This document shows, piece by piece, positions 29,709-38,131 of a stretch of DNA of 64,000 bases. Under the pieces are notes generated by a model. It had not been told where the DNA came from. It searched no databases and saw nothing but the letters and a program-made list of their open reading frames with translations. Location: positions 98,043 to 162,042 of the forward strand of contig MNTV01000020.1 in NCBI GenBank assembly GCA_001917175.1, in the 5' to 3' direction. The translations under genes and the position numbers were made by a program. Within the stretch, counting starts at the first letter, position 1. Each line of letters opens with the position of its first letter. Source of the DNA: Azospirillum sp. 51_20 (GTDB lineage Bacteria; Pseudomonadota; Alphaproteobacteria; RF32; CAG-239).

Positions 29709-30317
29709 TCAATCGTCCGGAGTTATCGTCAAACTGTTGAAAATCAGGCCGAACTTGCGGTTTTCCTGTCCGAAGCCGAGACTTTTCGGCGAAACGGCGC
29801 CGTCAATTTTAAAAATCAGATTAACCGGATATTCGCTGCTCAGATATTTTCGGGCAATCTTGATCCTGGTCTTCGGCATCTTGCGCCCGTACTGAAAATT
29901 CCATTCGTCGATTTTCCTGTCGTCAAGATACACTTCCGCAAAAACGTTTTCATTTTTCTTGTTGACATAGGGATCAATTTCAAAATCAAGCCAAACGGAA
30001 GAATAAACCTGCGGCAGCCTGAACGACATCCGCACCGTGTTGCCCGTGCTCCATATGCCGCGGTCGTCAAACCGGACAAACCCCAGCACCTTAAAATTAC
30101 GGTTTTGGCCGTTAAAGCGGTATGTACGGAAATAATTTGTCGTTTCCGTTATCGGTTTGTGGAGAAAAGCCCTCTCTTCGTCGATTGAAAAACTGCGCGC
30201 GCTCAGCAGATAATAGTCGGCGTAATATTTGCAAATGCCCGGACTAAGCATGCAATAGGTTACGCCGTAATAAACCAAAGCAATAAATACCACCAGCATT
30301 ATTTTGAATTTCAGCAT
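29709..30317 (-). CDS. Membrane-anchored exported protein
   Basis: A 202-residue protein (start M-L-K-F-K-I-M chosen before the only membrane helix; a longer frame to 30413 lacks support). One N-terminal helix (residues 5-24) anchors a beta-rich outer domain. The strand pattern (G-I-W-S-T-G-N-T-V-R-M-S-F-R-L-P, then V-W-L-D-F-E-I-D-P, F-A-E-V-Y-L-D-D-R-K-I-D-E-W-N-F) is that of the jelly-roll domain DUF7024 found at the end of membrane glycosyltransferases. Here it stands alone. It may act in envelope glycan assembly. Confidence 0.65.
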   Translation of the reverse strand: MLKFKIMLVVFIALVYYGVTYCMLSPGICKYYADYYLLSARSFSIDEERAFLHKPITETTNYFRTYRFNGQNRNFKVLGFVRFDDRGIWSTGNTVRMSFRLPQVYSSVWLDFEIDPYVNKKNENVFAEVYLDDRKIDEWNFQYGRKMPKTRIKIARKYLSSEYPVNLIFKIDGAVSPKSLGFGQENRKFGLIFNSLTITPDD

Positions 30318-30423
30318 TTTTTCTTCTGCCCCGCTTATGTCGCTTTCGGTTTCATTATACCGAAAGCCCGGCACGATACCAAGCGGGAAATCGCCGGCGG
30401 CGGCGAAATTCACAATTCTGTAA

Positions 30424-32370
30424 CTATTCGGACGGGTCGTCGTCTTTTTCCGGCGCGCTGCCTTTCAGGTTGTCAAGAAACTGCGCTTCCATTTTCAGAT
30501 ATTGGCTGAGCAGCCACTTCGACCGCGAAATGAGCGCCACCGAAGCGACCAGCAAAATCAGCGTCACTTTCTGGTTTTCCGTCAGAAACTGATGCACGAC
30601 GGTGACGATGAAAAAGGCAACGACCAGCAAACGAAAACTGGTCAGCACGATCAGCGGCAGCCGGTTGGCTTTTTTGCTCCGCCAAAGCTGATAATAGATT
30701 TTCGCCGCCTGCGCATTGGAAACGAAAAAGCTTTTCAGGCTTTCGGCATTTTCCCCCAGCAGATTGTCAATCAGCGAACTTTTGTCTTCCGCCGGCCGGG
30801 GGCGGGACGCCGGGCGTTCTTCCGCGGCAGCGGCCGATTCTTCTTCCCGGGTTTCGAGAAACTTCCGCCGCCGGCGTGCAGGCAGAAAATCGGCAAAAGA
30901 ACGGATAAACGACGGCAGCACGATTTCCCATCCGATCAAAGCCTTCAAAAAAGGGGAAACCAGAACAAAAGCAATCATCGTCATAACGATTCGCCCCGTC
31001 AGACCGGGCAGCGCCATCCGTACGTAAGGACGGACGAATTGGGTGCAAAAACCGATAATCGCAAACAATATGATCGAAAACAAAATGATCCGCACGGCAT
31101 AATTTTTAAACAAAACGCTCCACAGGCGCTCTTCCGACCTGCTCGGTGCCCGGGCTGCCGAAGCCTTGTTGATGTAGCGGCTCCAGGAAGCGGGAAGTTT
31201 GCGTTCGATCAGCCTGTAAACCGGCCCGGCCGAACGGATCATCACCGGGGTAAGGAAAGTCGTGATGACGGAAACCGCCACGATCACCGGATAGACCTGT
31301 CCGTCCAACACCCCGAGACTCATGCCCAGAGCGGCAATGATGAAAGCAAACTCGCCGACCTGCGCCAGCGAAAACGCGCATTCCGTCGAAGTGCGCAGGG
31401 ACTGCCCCGAAATAACGAACCCGAAACAGGAAAAGACGACCTTGCCGACAACCACGATCAGGGTAACGACCGCAATCGGCCCGGCATAGGTGACGAACAT
31501 GGCCGGATCAACCATCATCCCGACCGAAACGAAAAAGACCGCGCCGAAAAAATCCTTCAGCGGCCGAACCACGTTTTCGATTCGCATAATCAACCCGGTT
31601 TCGGAAAGCACCGACCCCATCAGAAAGGCGCCGAGAGCAGAAGAAAACCCCGAAGCCGTCGCCAGCCAAACCATGCCGAAACACATGCCGACCGTGATCA
31701 GAAGCAGCATTTCGTCATTTAAAAACGAAGTCAGCTTTTTCAAAACCGTCGGCACGATATAAATGCCGATGACAAAACACAAAATCAGAAAGGAGAGCAG
31801 CTTGAACGTGCTCAGGGCAAGCTCGCCGCCGTTGATGCTCTGCCCGAGCGCCACCATCGGCAGCAGCACCAGCAGCAAAATGCCGACCAGGTCCTCAATC
31901 ACCAAAACGCCGAACACCAGATCGGTAAACTTCTGCTTTTTGATGTTGAGATCGTCAAAGGCCTTGATAATGATGGTAGTTGAAGACATTGAAATCATTG
32001 AGCCGAGAAAAAAGCTGTCCGTCGTCGACCAGCCGAGCAAAAGACCGGTATAATATCCGAGAAAAAGCATAAACAAAATGTTGGCGTTGGCCGTAATCAT
32101 TGCCGACTTGCCGACGTTGAGCATTTTTTTGAAGCTGAACTCCAGCCCCAGGCCGAAAAGCAGGAAAATCACCCCGATATCCGCCCACAAACTCAGATTT
32201 TCCCGGTCGCTGACCGTCGGCAGCAAGTCAAAGTACGGCCCCGCGAAAATGCCGGCCAGCACATACCCCAGCACAATCGGCTGCTTCAGCTTTTTGCAAA
32301 TCAGCGTGGTAATGCCGGCATAAATGGTAATCAGCGTCAGGTCAATAATCAGGGCATGAATGGTATGCAT
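30424..32370 (-). CDS. Kef-type monovalent cation:proton antiporter
   Basis: A 648-residue inner-membrane protein starting M-H-T-I-H-A-L-I-I-D-L. Residues ~5-385 are a CPA2 Na+/H+ exchanger domain with 12-13 helices; typical motifs are L-G-Y-V-L-A-G-I-x-A-G-P, F-L-L-F-G-L-G-L-E-F-S, and the conserved L-V-I-E-D-L-V-G-I-L-L aspartate region. After an arginine-rich loop come two further helices, an acidic linker and another helical membrane segment near the end. No RCK/TrkA-N domain is seen, so regulation differs from KefB/C. Likely role: K+/H+ or Na+/H+ exchange. Confidence 0.87.
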   Translation of the reverse strand: MHTIHALIIDLTLITIYAGITTLICKKLKQPIVLGYVLAGIFAGPYFDLLPTVSDRENLSLWADIGVIFLLFGLGLEFSFKKMLNVGKSAMITANANILFMLFLGYYTGLLLGWSTTDSFFLGSMISMSSTTIIIKAFDDLNIKKQKFTDLVFGVLVIEDLVGILLLVLLPMVALGQSINGGELALSTFKLLSFLILCFVIGIYIVPTVLKKLTSFLNDEMLLLITVGMCFGMVWLATASGFSSALGAFLMGSVLSETGLIMRIENVVRPLKDFFGAVFFVSVGMMVDPAMFVTYAGPIAVVTLIVVVGKVVFSCFGFVISGQSLRTSTECAFSLAQVGEFAFIIAALGMSLGVLDGQVYPVIVAVSVITTFLTPVMIRSAGPVYRLIERKLPASWSRYINKASAARAPSRSEERLWSVLFKNYAVRIILFSIILFAIIGFCTQFVRPYVRMALPGLTGRIVMTMIAFVLVSPFLKALIGWEIVLPSFIRSFADFLPARRRRKFLETREEESAAAAEERPASRPRPAEDKSSLIDNLLGENAESLKSFFVSNAQAAKIYYQLWRSKKANRLPLIVLTSFRLLVVAFFIVTVVHQFLTENQKVTLILLVASVALISRSKWLLSQYLKMEAQFLDNLKGSAPEKDDDPSE

Positions 32371-32440
32371 CGTTTTTTCCCGCAAAAATAAATCCTTGGA
32401 GAGAATATGCGGTGTTTTTTAATTTTGAGTTAAACCGCAT

Positions 32441-32471
32441 AAAAAAACCCCCTCCGGAAGGGGACTTTTTT
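32441..32471. terminator. Bidirectional terminator
   Basis: Short G/C stem CCCCT/AGGGG with a 5-base loop, with A7 on the left and T6 on the right. It can end the minus-strand gene at 32.48-33.44 kb and any plus-strand transcript. Confidence 0.7.
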
Positions 32472-32483
32472 GATTGCCGAAAC

Positions 32484-33443
32484 TCAGCGGCTCAGAGAAT
32501 CTTTCACCATCTTCTGCTGCGCGGCGGACAAGGAAACGGAATTGTTCCTGCCGGACTTTTCAAAGTTCTCCTTCTCGTATTTCCGGGTAAAGTCCTGAGC
32601 ATGCTCATACATGCCCTTGATCTTGTTGTCCAGCATCTTTTCATCCGCCTTTTCGCCGGTTTTCGCGTATTTTTCCGCAAGTTTGTGAATACGCCCGCTT
32701 TCCTGCGCCAGCTTCAGCATTTTGCGATAGCTCTTCATCGCCTTTCCGGCGGCCTTTCTGGCCGACTTGTCGACGTTTTTGACGTCGCGGTTGATTTTGG
32801 CCCGGACAATCGGATCGTTCTGATCTTCCCGGCCGTAATTTGCCAGCACGCTTTCCATGCCGGAAGTCGTCTGCACCACCCCGTCCAGCGCCGGCAGCAT
32901 TTCTTCTCCCAGCAGTTTGGACATTTCCACTTCCGTCGCGCCGACCGCCAGATCAAGCTTGGTTTCATAATCCAGCTCCTGCTTGCCGTAGCCGGCATCC
33001 TCGCATTCTCCGAGCAGGTCGTTGCAAATGTCGTAATGTTCATCATCACAGGTTTTTCTGGCATCCTCATAATCATAGGGAACGTCTTCTTCCTCTCCGA
33101 CCCTGATCTCCGGCGCCGGCGGTTCGGCGGCCGGAATGTTGATCCCCGCCGGCCGGTCGTCAACAACCGGAGCGGGAGCCTCGGGCATGCTCTGCGGCGT
33201 CGCGCCCAGCCCCGGCCATTCGGCCGTCGGCGTATTGTCAGGCGCCGGCTGCGGAGCATTTTGCGTCACCGGCTCGACTTTGCGGTCAAAATCCGGCTGC
33301 GCCATTACCTTGCCGTTGCCCAGTTCCATCACCACCGCCGCCGCACCCACCGCCAACACGCCGCGCAGCGCGTTGAGCTGTGCCCGAACCTGCTTTATTC
33401 TCTGCTGTTCCTCAAGAGAACGTTTGCTTTTTTTCTCAGCCAT
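32484..33443 (-). CDS. Exported or membrane-anchored coiled-coil protein
   Basis: A 319-residue protein; ATG at 33443 fits the GGGG site better than the ATG six bases before. A basic helical N-terminus (K-K-S-K-R-S-L-E-E-Q-Q) precedes one hydrophobic stretch (L-R-G-V-L-A-V-G-A-A-A-V-V-M), a likely membrane anchor. Then a proline-rich linker (~50-110), an acidic stretch and a long helical C-terminal half rich in K, A and E. Four cysteines near residue 130-150 may form disulphides. Family not recognised. Confidence 0.65.
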   Translation of the reverse strand: MAEKKSKRSLEEQQRIKQVRAQLNALRGVLAVGAAAVVMELGNGKVMAQPDFDRKVEPVTQNAPQPAPDNTPTAEWPGLGATPQSMPEAPAPVVDDRPAGINIPAAEPPAPEIRVGEEEDVPYDYEDARKTCDDEHYDICNDLLGECEDAGYGKQELDYETKLDLAVGATEVEMSKLLGEEMLPALDGVVQTTSGMESVLANYGREDQNDPIVRAKINRDVKNVDKSARKAAGKAMKSYRKMLKLAQESGRIHKLAEKYAKTGEKADEKMLDNKIKGMYEHAQDFTRKYEKENFEKSGRNNSVSLSAAQQKMVKDSLSR

Positions 33444-33487
33444 TTTCATACCCCAAACTTTTTTTATTGCAAATTATACCATATGGT

Positions 33488-34024
33488 TCAGCGAATTGCC
33501 ACAAATTCTTTGACATGCCCGTCGGGATCGCACCACATGGTCAGAAATTCGTCGGCAATCACCAGCCGTACCTGGTCGTAATAGGGATCATAAAGCAAAA
33601 TCCGGTGTTCTTCGGTGTCTTCCGGATCGCGGACGGCAAAATAACCGAGCACGACGACCCAATGGGCGTAATTGTACATGCATTCCGCCATTATGTAATA
33701 CTTTTCCGCCAGCAGTTTTGCCAGAAGCGGCAGCCCGATCTCCTCCGGCCGAAAGTTCTTGTGCGTTTTGACGGTTCTGGCCGGCGACAGCATTCCCTTG
33801 GCCAGAAATTCGTCCGTATAATGAGGCCCGGGCACAAGACCGAACTTTTCGATAAATTCGTTTTCGGAAGGAACCTCCGCGGTCCGCCCCGACAACAGGG
33901 TGCGGATGCAGGCAACGCTGCAGGTCCAATCCCGTTCCTGACGAAAAAGGCGCGGCGGCGTATTGGACACGGAAACGAACGCCGACGGTTCCTCGTAAGT
34001 AAAATATTCTTTCATGCGCTTCAT
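33488..34024 (-). CDS. C39-like papain-fold peptidase
   Basis: A 178-residue protein with AGAGG eight bases before its start. Papain-like triad candidates: Cys in Q-E-R-D-W-T-C-S-V-A-C-I-R-T-L-L (about residue 35), His in Y-A-H-W-V-V-V-L-G-Y (about residue 122), and Asp/Asn in L-Y-D-P-Y-Y (about 147). This is the layout of the C39 peptidases of ABC exporters and of stand-alone C39-like proteins. No signal peptide, so cytosolic unless exported otherwise. Substrate unknown. Confidence 0.68.
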   Translation of the reverse strand: MKRMKEYFTYEEPSAFVSVSNTPPRLFRQERDWTCSVACIRTLLSGRTAEVPSENEFIEKFGLVPGPHYTDEFLAKGMLSPARTVKTHKNFRPEEIGLPLLAKLLAEKYYIMAECMYNYAHWVVVLGYFAVRDPEDTEEHRILLYDPYYDQVRLVIADEFLTMWCDPDGHVKEFVAIR

Positions 34025-34114
34025 TGTTCAAACCTCTGACTTTGTTAAAACGCTGTCAGCTTAGCAGAAAAAAAAGACAAACGAAAGTTTTTTTTGACAA
34101 AAAAGGAAGAAAGC

Positions 34115-34300
34115 TCAGGACGGCTTATGGCAGGCGGCGCGCAGCCTGGCCTGCCGCTTGCGGTATTCGCTGAAAATATAAAGATTGCGGGCAATGGCAA
34201 TGCCGCGGAGAACCAGCCGGCGCTCGTCGTCGTGGATCGTTTCTTCCAGATACCGGAAATACTCCTCCAGCTCCTGAACATTATTGAATGTAACCGACAT
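34115..34300 (-). CDS. Small conserved-looking helical protein
   Basis: A 61-residue protein starting at ATG 34300 behind ACGGAGAAAG. It consists of helices with charged faces (V-Q-E-L-E-E-Y-F-R-Y-L-E-E-T, D-E-R-R-L-V-L-R-G-I-A-I-A-R) and a basic end. Longer upstream extension has poor composition and no site. No family recognised. Confidence 0.6.
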   Translation of the reverse strand: MSVTFNNVQELEEYFRYLEETIHDDERRLVLRGIAIARNLYIFSEYRKRQARLRAACHKPS

Positions 34301-34509
34301 TGTCTTTCTCCGTAACCGTTCCATTAATACATACCATAGCACGAAAAACGACCGCCGGTTGTTATAGTTTTGTGACAAAAAAGCCGGAAAGGGGAAACGC
34401 CGCCGGCAAAAATAAAACGCCCCCCTGTTCACTTTGCAATTGCACATTATTATTATTTGGTTTAGTTATGGAAAACAATATCAACTTTATCTGACAGGAA
34501 AATTTTACA

Positions 34510-35448
34510 ATGGCAAAAATCACTTGGAAACCGGGAACGATGGAATATCCTCTGCCGCCGGTTATGGTCAGCTGCGGGAGCATGGAAAAACCCAACGTCA
34601 TGACCGCCGCCTGGACCGGCATCGTCAGCAGCGACCCGGCAATGACTTATGTTTCGATCCGCCCTTCCCGCTACTCGCACGAGCTGATTAAGGAAAGCGG
34701 CGAATTCGTGATCAACCTGACCACCCTGCCGCTGGTGACCGCCGCCGACTTCTGCGGCGTCAAATCCGGCCGCGACACCGACAAATTCAAGGAAATGAAT
34801 CTGACGCCCGGCGCCTGCTCGCAGGTTTCCTGCCCGCAGATTATGGAAAGCCCGGTTTCAATCGAGTGCAAAGTGGTCAGCGTCACCAACTACGGCAGTC
34901 ACGACATGTTCCTGGCGGAAATTGTCGCCGTCAACGTCGACGACAAATATCTTGACCAGGACGGCAAACTGTGGCTGGAAAAAGCCGGACTGATCGCCTA
35001 TTCGCACAATTACTACTACACCCTCGGCCGCAACGTCGGCTTTTTCGGCTTCTCCGTCTGCCGCAGCGCGCTCAAAGCCCGCGAAAAGATGAAAAACGTG
35101 GTGGTTGAGGTCAAAGAACCGAAAATTGCCAAAACGGAAAAGGACAGCAAATTCACCCGCAAAAAATGGACCCCGAAACCGGAAAACCCCCGCGGACGGG
35201 AAGGAAAGTTCAACGGCCGAGAGAAGTTCGAGCGCTCCCGCAGAATGCGTTTCGACGACAATGAAAACCCGGCCGGAACCCCGCGCAAACCGGGCAGAAA
35301 ATTCGGTTTTGACAAAAACTCCGCCCCGCGCAAAAAATTCGACGACAGATTCGAAAACGGCAGTTCGGAACGGCAAACGGGAACCGGCAGACACGAAGGC
35401 GGCTTCAACCGCCGGCCGCGTCATCCGATGAACAAACCGCGCGGTTAA
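34510..35448 (+). CDS. Flavin-reductase-like protein with basic disordered tail
   Basis: A 312-residue protein. Residues 1-190 are a flavin reductase/FMN-binding split-barrel domain: P-L-P-P-V-M-V-S-C-G, T-A-A-W-T-G-I-V-S-S-D-P-A-M-T-Y-V-S-I-R-P-S-R-Y-S, G-E-F-V-I-N-L-T-T, then D-F-C-G-V-K-S-G-R-D-T-D-K-F and I-E-C-K-V-V. Family members bind FMN and reduce it or use it for electron transfer. Residues ~200-312 are a lysine/arginine/glycine-rich, low-complexity tail not found in typical members; it resembles RNA- or DNA-binding tails. It stands alone between terminators. Confidence 0.82.
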   Translation: MAKITWKPGTMEYPLPPVMVSCGSMEKPNVMTAAWTGIVSSDPAMTYVSIRPSRYSHELIKESGEFVINLTTLPLVTAADFCGVKSGRDTDKFKEMNLTPGACSQVSCPQIMESPVSIECKVVSVTNYGSHDMFLAEIVAVNVDDKYLDQDGKLWLEKAGLIAYSHNYYYTLGRNVGFFGFSVCRSALKAREKMKNVVVEVKEPKIAKTEKDSKFTRKKWTPKPENPRGREGKFNGREKFERSRRMRFDDNENPAGTPRKPGRKFGFDKNSAPRKKFDDRFENGSSERQTGTGRHEGGFNRRPRHPMNKPRG

Positions 35449-35478
35449 TCTGTTCTGAAAACAAGCGTCAAGACAAAA

Positions 35479-35506
35479 GGCACCGAAGCTCAACCGGTGC
35501 CTTTTT
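35479..35506 (+). terminator. Terminator of the flavin-reductase gene
   Basis: Stem GGCACCG/CGGTGCC with a 9-base loop, then TTTTT. Confidence 0.85.
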
Positions 35507-35521
35507 ATATGCCGCTTTTGA

Positions 35522-35701
35522 CCGCTGCACGCGGCTGAAAACCCGTCGGCAGTTCAACCTCCGGCAACCGTCAGACGACACCGGCGGCAACTTTTCCCCT
35601 TCGGCAATTTTCCGCTGCACGCGGCCGAAAACCCGCTGACAGTTCTACTTCCGGCAACCGTCAGACAACACCGGCGGCAACTTTTCCCCTTCGGCAATTC
35701 T
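35522..35701. repeat. Two tandem 90-bp copies
   Basis: Unit starts CCGCTGCACGCGGC at 35522 and again at 35612, period 90 bp, with a few substitutions. The second copy contributes the last ~19 codons of the minus-strand gene at 35645. Confidence 0.85.
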
Positions 35702-35968
35702 CCGCCGGTCATTTCCGCCGCCGTTTTTCACGGTACCGTTCCCGATGCGCCCGCTTCTCTCAATCAGTTCGATTTTGAGCTCTTTGCCGTAAAACTCAAG
35801 CAGATGACGGTAGTATTCCCATTTGCGTACGCTGCCTATCTCCATGTTGTCAATCACGTACCAGGGAATCCCGGTCTTGGTTGCCACCGTTTTTAATTGC
35901 AGAAAACGGTCACAACGGTATTTGTGCAGCTCTTGTCCGATTATTTTTTTGATTTTGTTGTTAAACAT
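35645..35968 (-). CDS. Helix-turn-helix-like small protein
   Basis: A 107-residue protein. The first ~70 residues (I-G-Q-E-L-H-K-Y-R-C-D-R-F-L-Q-L-K-T-V-A-T-K-T-G-I, then V-I-D-N-M-E-I-G) have the XRE plan in which a K-T-V-A-x-x-T-G-I-P recognition region is followed by I-x-x-x-E. The end is glycine- and arginine-rich and encoded by the 90-bp repeat, so it may be a read-through extension. Possible local regulator. Confidence 0.55.
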   Translation of the reverse strand: MFNNKIKKIIGQELHKYRCDRFLQLKTVATKTGIPWYVIDNMEIGSVRKWEYYRHLLEFYGKELKIELIERSGRIGNGTVKNGGGNDRRRIAEGEKLPPVLSDGCRK

Positions 35969-36135
35969 AGTTTGAAACTCCCTTGATTTTGTTTATGGTA
36001 AAAACAAAACCGCCCGGGAAAAACCCTTAGGCGGAAGGAGCTCAAAAACTGTCAGTACACAGTCGCCGTTATTCGGTATATTACCGGCACTCCTTCCGAA
36101 GAAGGATAGTTTATACTGAAGATGTTTTTGAGACA

Positions 36136-36191
36136 CCGCACCCGGCCTCCCGGATGCAGGGCTGATATTAAAGAAAACGTCGCCCGTTGGC
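36136..36191 (+). repeat. Intergenic repeat C, copy 1
   Basis: 56 bp, begins CCGCACCCGGCCTCCCGGAT and ends CGCCCGTTGGC. 48 of 56 bases agree with copy 2 at 36505-36560. It belongs to a ~700-bp gene-free spacer (35,969-36,680); two minus-strand frames over it share only this repeat translated and are not genes. Confidence 0.7.
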
Positions 36192-36345
36192 AAGAGCTTT
36201 CTTTTAATCAACATTCCCCTTTGTTTTGCTTATTTACCTTTGGTTAAAACAAAACTCACCTTGATAAATTTAAGGTGACGGGCTTGCTAAGCAAAAACAA
36301 CCGCCGCTCCGGTCGTTTTTGTCTGCAAAATCTTTGCAACATCTT

Positions 36346-36480
36346 AATGAGCAAGGAAAGCATAAGCGACCGCGGCGAATTCAGATGCCTAAGTGAAGAG
36401 AACTGATCAACGAACAGTCCGGGTTATTCGCGCCTGCGGCCTTATATCCCCGGCTCCCTCTTTACAGGAGTCGTTCTTTT
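36346..36480 (+). repeat. Intergenic element B, copy 1
   Basis: Begins AATGAGCAAGGAA and contains CAGATGCCTAAGTGAAGA and CTTATATCCCCGGCT. A related element begins at 40005. The alternating conserved blocks and stems suggest an RNA or decayed mobile repeat. Confidence 0.45.
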
Positions 36481-36504
36481 TTCTGTGAAAGGGGCCGTCA
36501 CACT

Positions 36505-36560
36505 CCGCCCCCGGCCTCCCGGATGCAAAACTGATATTACAGAAACTGCCGCCCGTTGGC
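36505..36560 (+). repeat. Intergenic repeat C, copy 2
   Basis: 56 bp, same length and 48/56 identity with copy 1 at 36136-36191. It sits just downstream of element B copy 1. A third, weaker relative follows element B copy 2 near 40,143. Confidence 0.7.
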
Positions 36561-36680
36561 TGGCGGAAAATCAGTCTGCCCCTTTCGCACGGAAGAAAAA
36601 ACGCTTTCCGGAGACGTAAAATCCGAGATCCGCAAAACACGGATCCCGGACATCACAAACGTTTTCCCGCGCTTTCTCGT

Positions 36681-37910
36681 CTACAGCAGCTTTAACGGCT
36701 GGGAAGGATCACGTTCCTGTTTTTTTACCGTGGCCGGGGGTTGCTTTTTCGGCGCCCGGTAGCCCATTTTCTTGTCAATGTAACCGCCCAGTCCGCGGCC
36801 GAAAGTCTGACGGATGTACTGTGTCATTTCGCTGGGCTTTTCCTTGAAGGTTTCCGCCGCCGCCTGCGCCTGCAGCACTTCCTCGATTTTCAGGATTTTT
36901 TCCAAAGCGTCGCGTTTTTCCGCCGCGCCTTCGATACCGTATACCGAAGCGATGTTAAACCAGATGTACGCCTGATATTCGTTCTTCTGATAAGAGGTTC
37001 CCGCCGCCAGAATGTTGCCGAGATCCATCATTGCCTGAACGTTTCCCTGATGGGCGGCTTGGGTCAGATATTTGACCGCGTTACCGTAGTTGCGGGGCGT
37101 ACCTTCCGCATTGATGTAACGCTGCGCCAGTTCATACTGGGCTTCATCATAAGACACGGCAGCCTGTTTGATCAGGTCAAAGGCCTTTTTAAAATCCTTG
37201 GCCACCACAAAACCGCGGTAATAGGAATAGCCCATCATATATTGTGCGGTGATGTTGCCGCCTTCCGCCGCCTGCTGCAACAGTTCGACGATTCGGTTGT
37301 TGGAAACGCCGCTCGACGGCGAAGTCAGATAAATGAAAGCAAGGTTGATCGCCGCTTCCTTGTTGCCGAGTTTGGCCGCCTTGTCAAACATCTCAACCGC
37401 CTTGTTGACGTTCTTTTCGGTGCCGATGCCGCTGTAATAAAGGCTGCCGAGGTTATTGACCGCAATCATGTCCTCCTGGGAAGCCGCCATCGAATAATAG
37501 CGGAAAGCCTTTTCCTCGTCGCGGGTCACGCCGTTTTCGCCGTAAAGATACATGTAACCGAGAGTCAGACAGGCGTCAACGTCGCCTTCTTCCGCCAGAC
37601 GGGTCATCCGGTCGAGGAAGTTTTCCTGGGGCTCATCAGGTTTGCGGGCAAATTCCTCCACTTTCTTTTTGTTTTTAAGGAACGAGAAATTCAGAAACGA
37701 AAACATTCCTTCGTCGTCCACTTTCACTTTTTCCTCTTCCTTTTTGTTTTCCGGCTCAACCCGGCGTTCGGGTTTGTCGGACACGGAAACCTTTTCTTCC
37801 TTTTTGGGCTCCTCCCCGAACAAATCAATCAGCGACATGTCGTCGTCGGCCGCCCGGGCAGCAAAGGAAACAAGCATCGCACAGGCGAAAAGCGCAAACA
37901 TTTTCGGCAT
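36681..37910 (-). CDS. Exported Sel1-repeat protein
   Basis: A 409-residue protein. The start at 37910 gives a signal peptide (M-P-K-M-F-A-L-F-A-C-A-M-L-V-S-F-A-A-R-A). An acidic, lysine-rich region follows to ~100. About residues 110-340 are Sel1-like repeats of ~36 residues: A-C-L-T-L-G-Y-M-Y-L-Y-G, A-V-N-N-L-G-S-L-Y-Y-S-G-I-G-T, A-A-I-N-L-A-F-I-Y, T-A-Q-Y-M-M-G-Y-S-Y-Y-R-G and others. Such proteins are scaffolds, here probably periplasmic. The end is basic and proline-rich. Confidence 0.82.
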   Translation of the reverse strand: MPKMFALFACAMLVSFAARAADDDMSLIDLFGEEPKKEEKVSVSDKPERRVEPENKKEEEKVKVDDEGMFSFLNFSFLKNKKKVEEFARKPDEPQENFLDRMTRLAEEGDVDACLTLGYMYLYGENGVTRDEEKAFRYYSMAASQEDMIAVNNLGSLYYSGIGTEKNVNKAVEMFDKAAKLGNKEAAINLAFIYLTSPSSGVSNNRIVELLQQAAEGGNITAQYMMGYSYYRGFVVAKDFKKAFDLIKQAAVSYDEAQYELAQRYINAEGTPRNYGNAVKYLTQAAHQGNVQAMMDLGNILAAGTSYQKNEYQAYIWFNIASVYGIEGAAEKRDALEKILKIEEVLQAQAAAETFKEKPSEMTQYIRQTFGRGLGGYIDKKMGYRAPKKQPPATVKKQERDPSQPLKLL

Positions 37911-38131
37911 TTTAAAAATCCCATCGTTAAACCAGACATTTTGTCTTATCATATACGAAAATTCCGCATGTTCAAACTTTTTTACCGTCTTTTCTGCCGA
38001 TTTTTGCCTTTCGGAACAAAGAAACGACAGCCGGCAGCACGGCCGTCTTAAGATTTTTGTTTATTTTTGCCGCCGCCGCGCTTATAATGCGCGCGGAATT
38101 TTTTATGTAAAAAGACAAAAGGATCAAGACC

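Noticed and set aside
30502..31722. 406-codon plus-strand frame opposite the antiporter gene
   Set aside because: Arg/Gln/His-rich antisense shadow of a membrane-protein gene; no start site; the minus strand has clear CPA2 motifs.
32412..33581. 389-codon plus-strand frame
   Set aside because: Antisense shadow of the coiled-coil gene at 32.5-33.4 kb, starting inside a terminator.
35522..35701. CRISPR array
   Set aside because: The only close repeats are two adjacent 90-bp copies without spacers; no cas gene in the window.
36300..36480. Possible RNase P, tmRNA or SRP RNA in the spacer
   Set aside because: None of the diagnostic conserved blocks of these RNAs can be found; only the B/C repeat blocks are shared.
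35993..36640. Two minus-strand frames (73 and 77 codons) with a shared S-G-R-P-G-A peptide
   Set aside because: The shared peptide is only repeat C translated; neither frame has a ribosome-binding site or protein-like composition.
36741..38051. 436-codon plus-strand frame
   Set aside because: Antisense of the Sel1-repeat gene, whose signal peptide and repeats are unambiguous.
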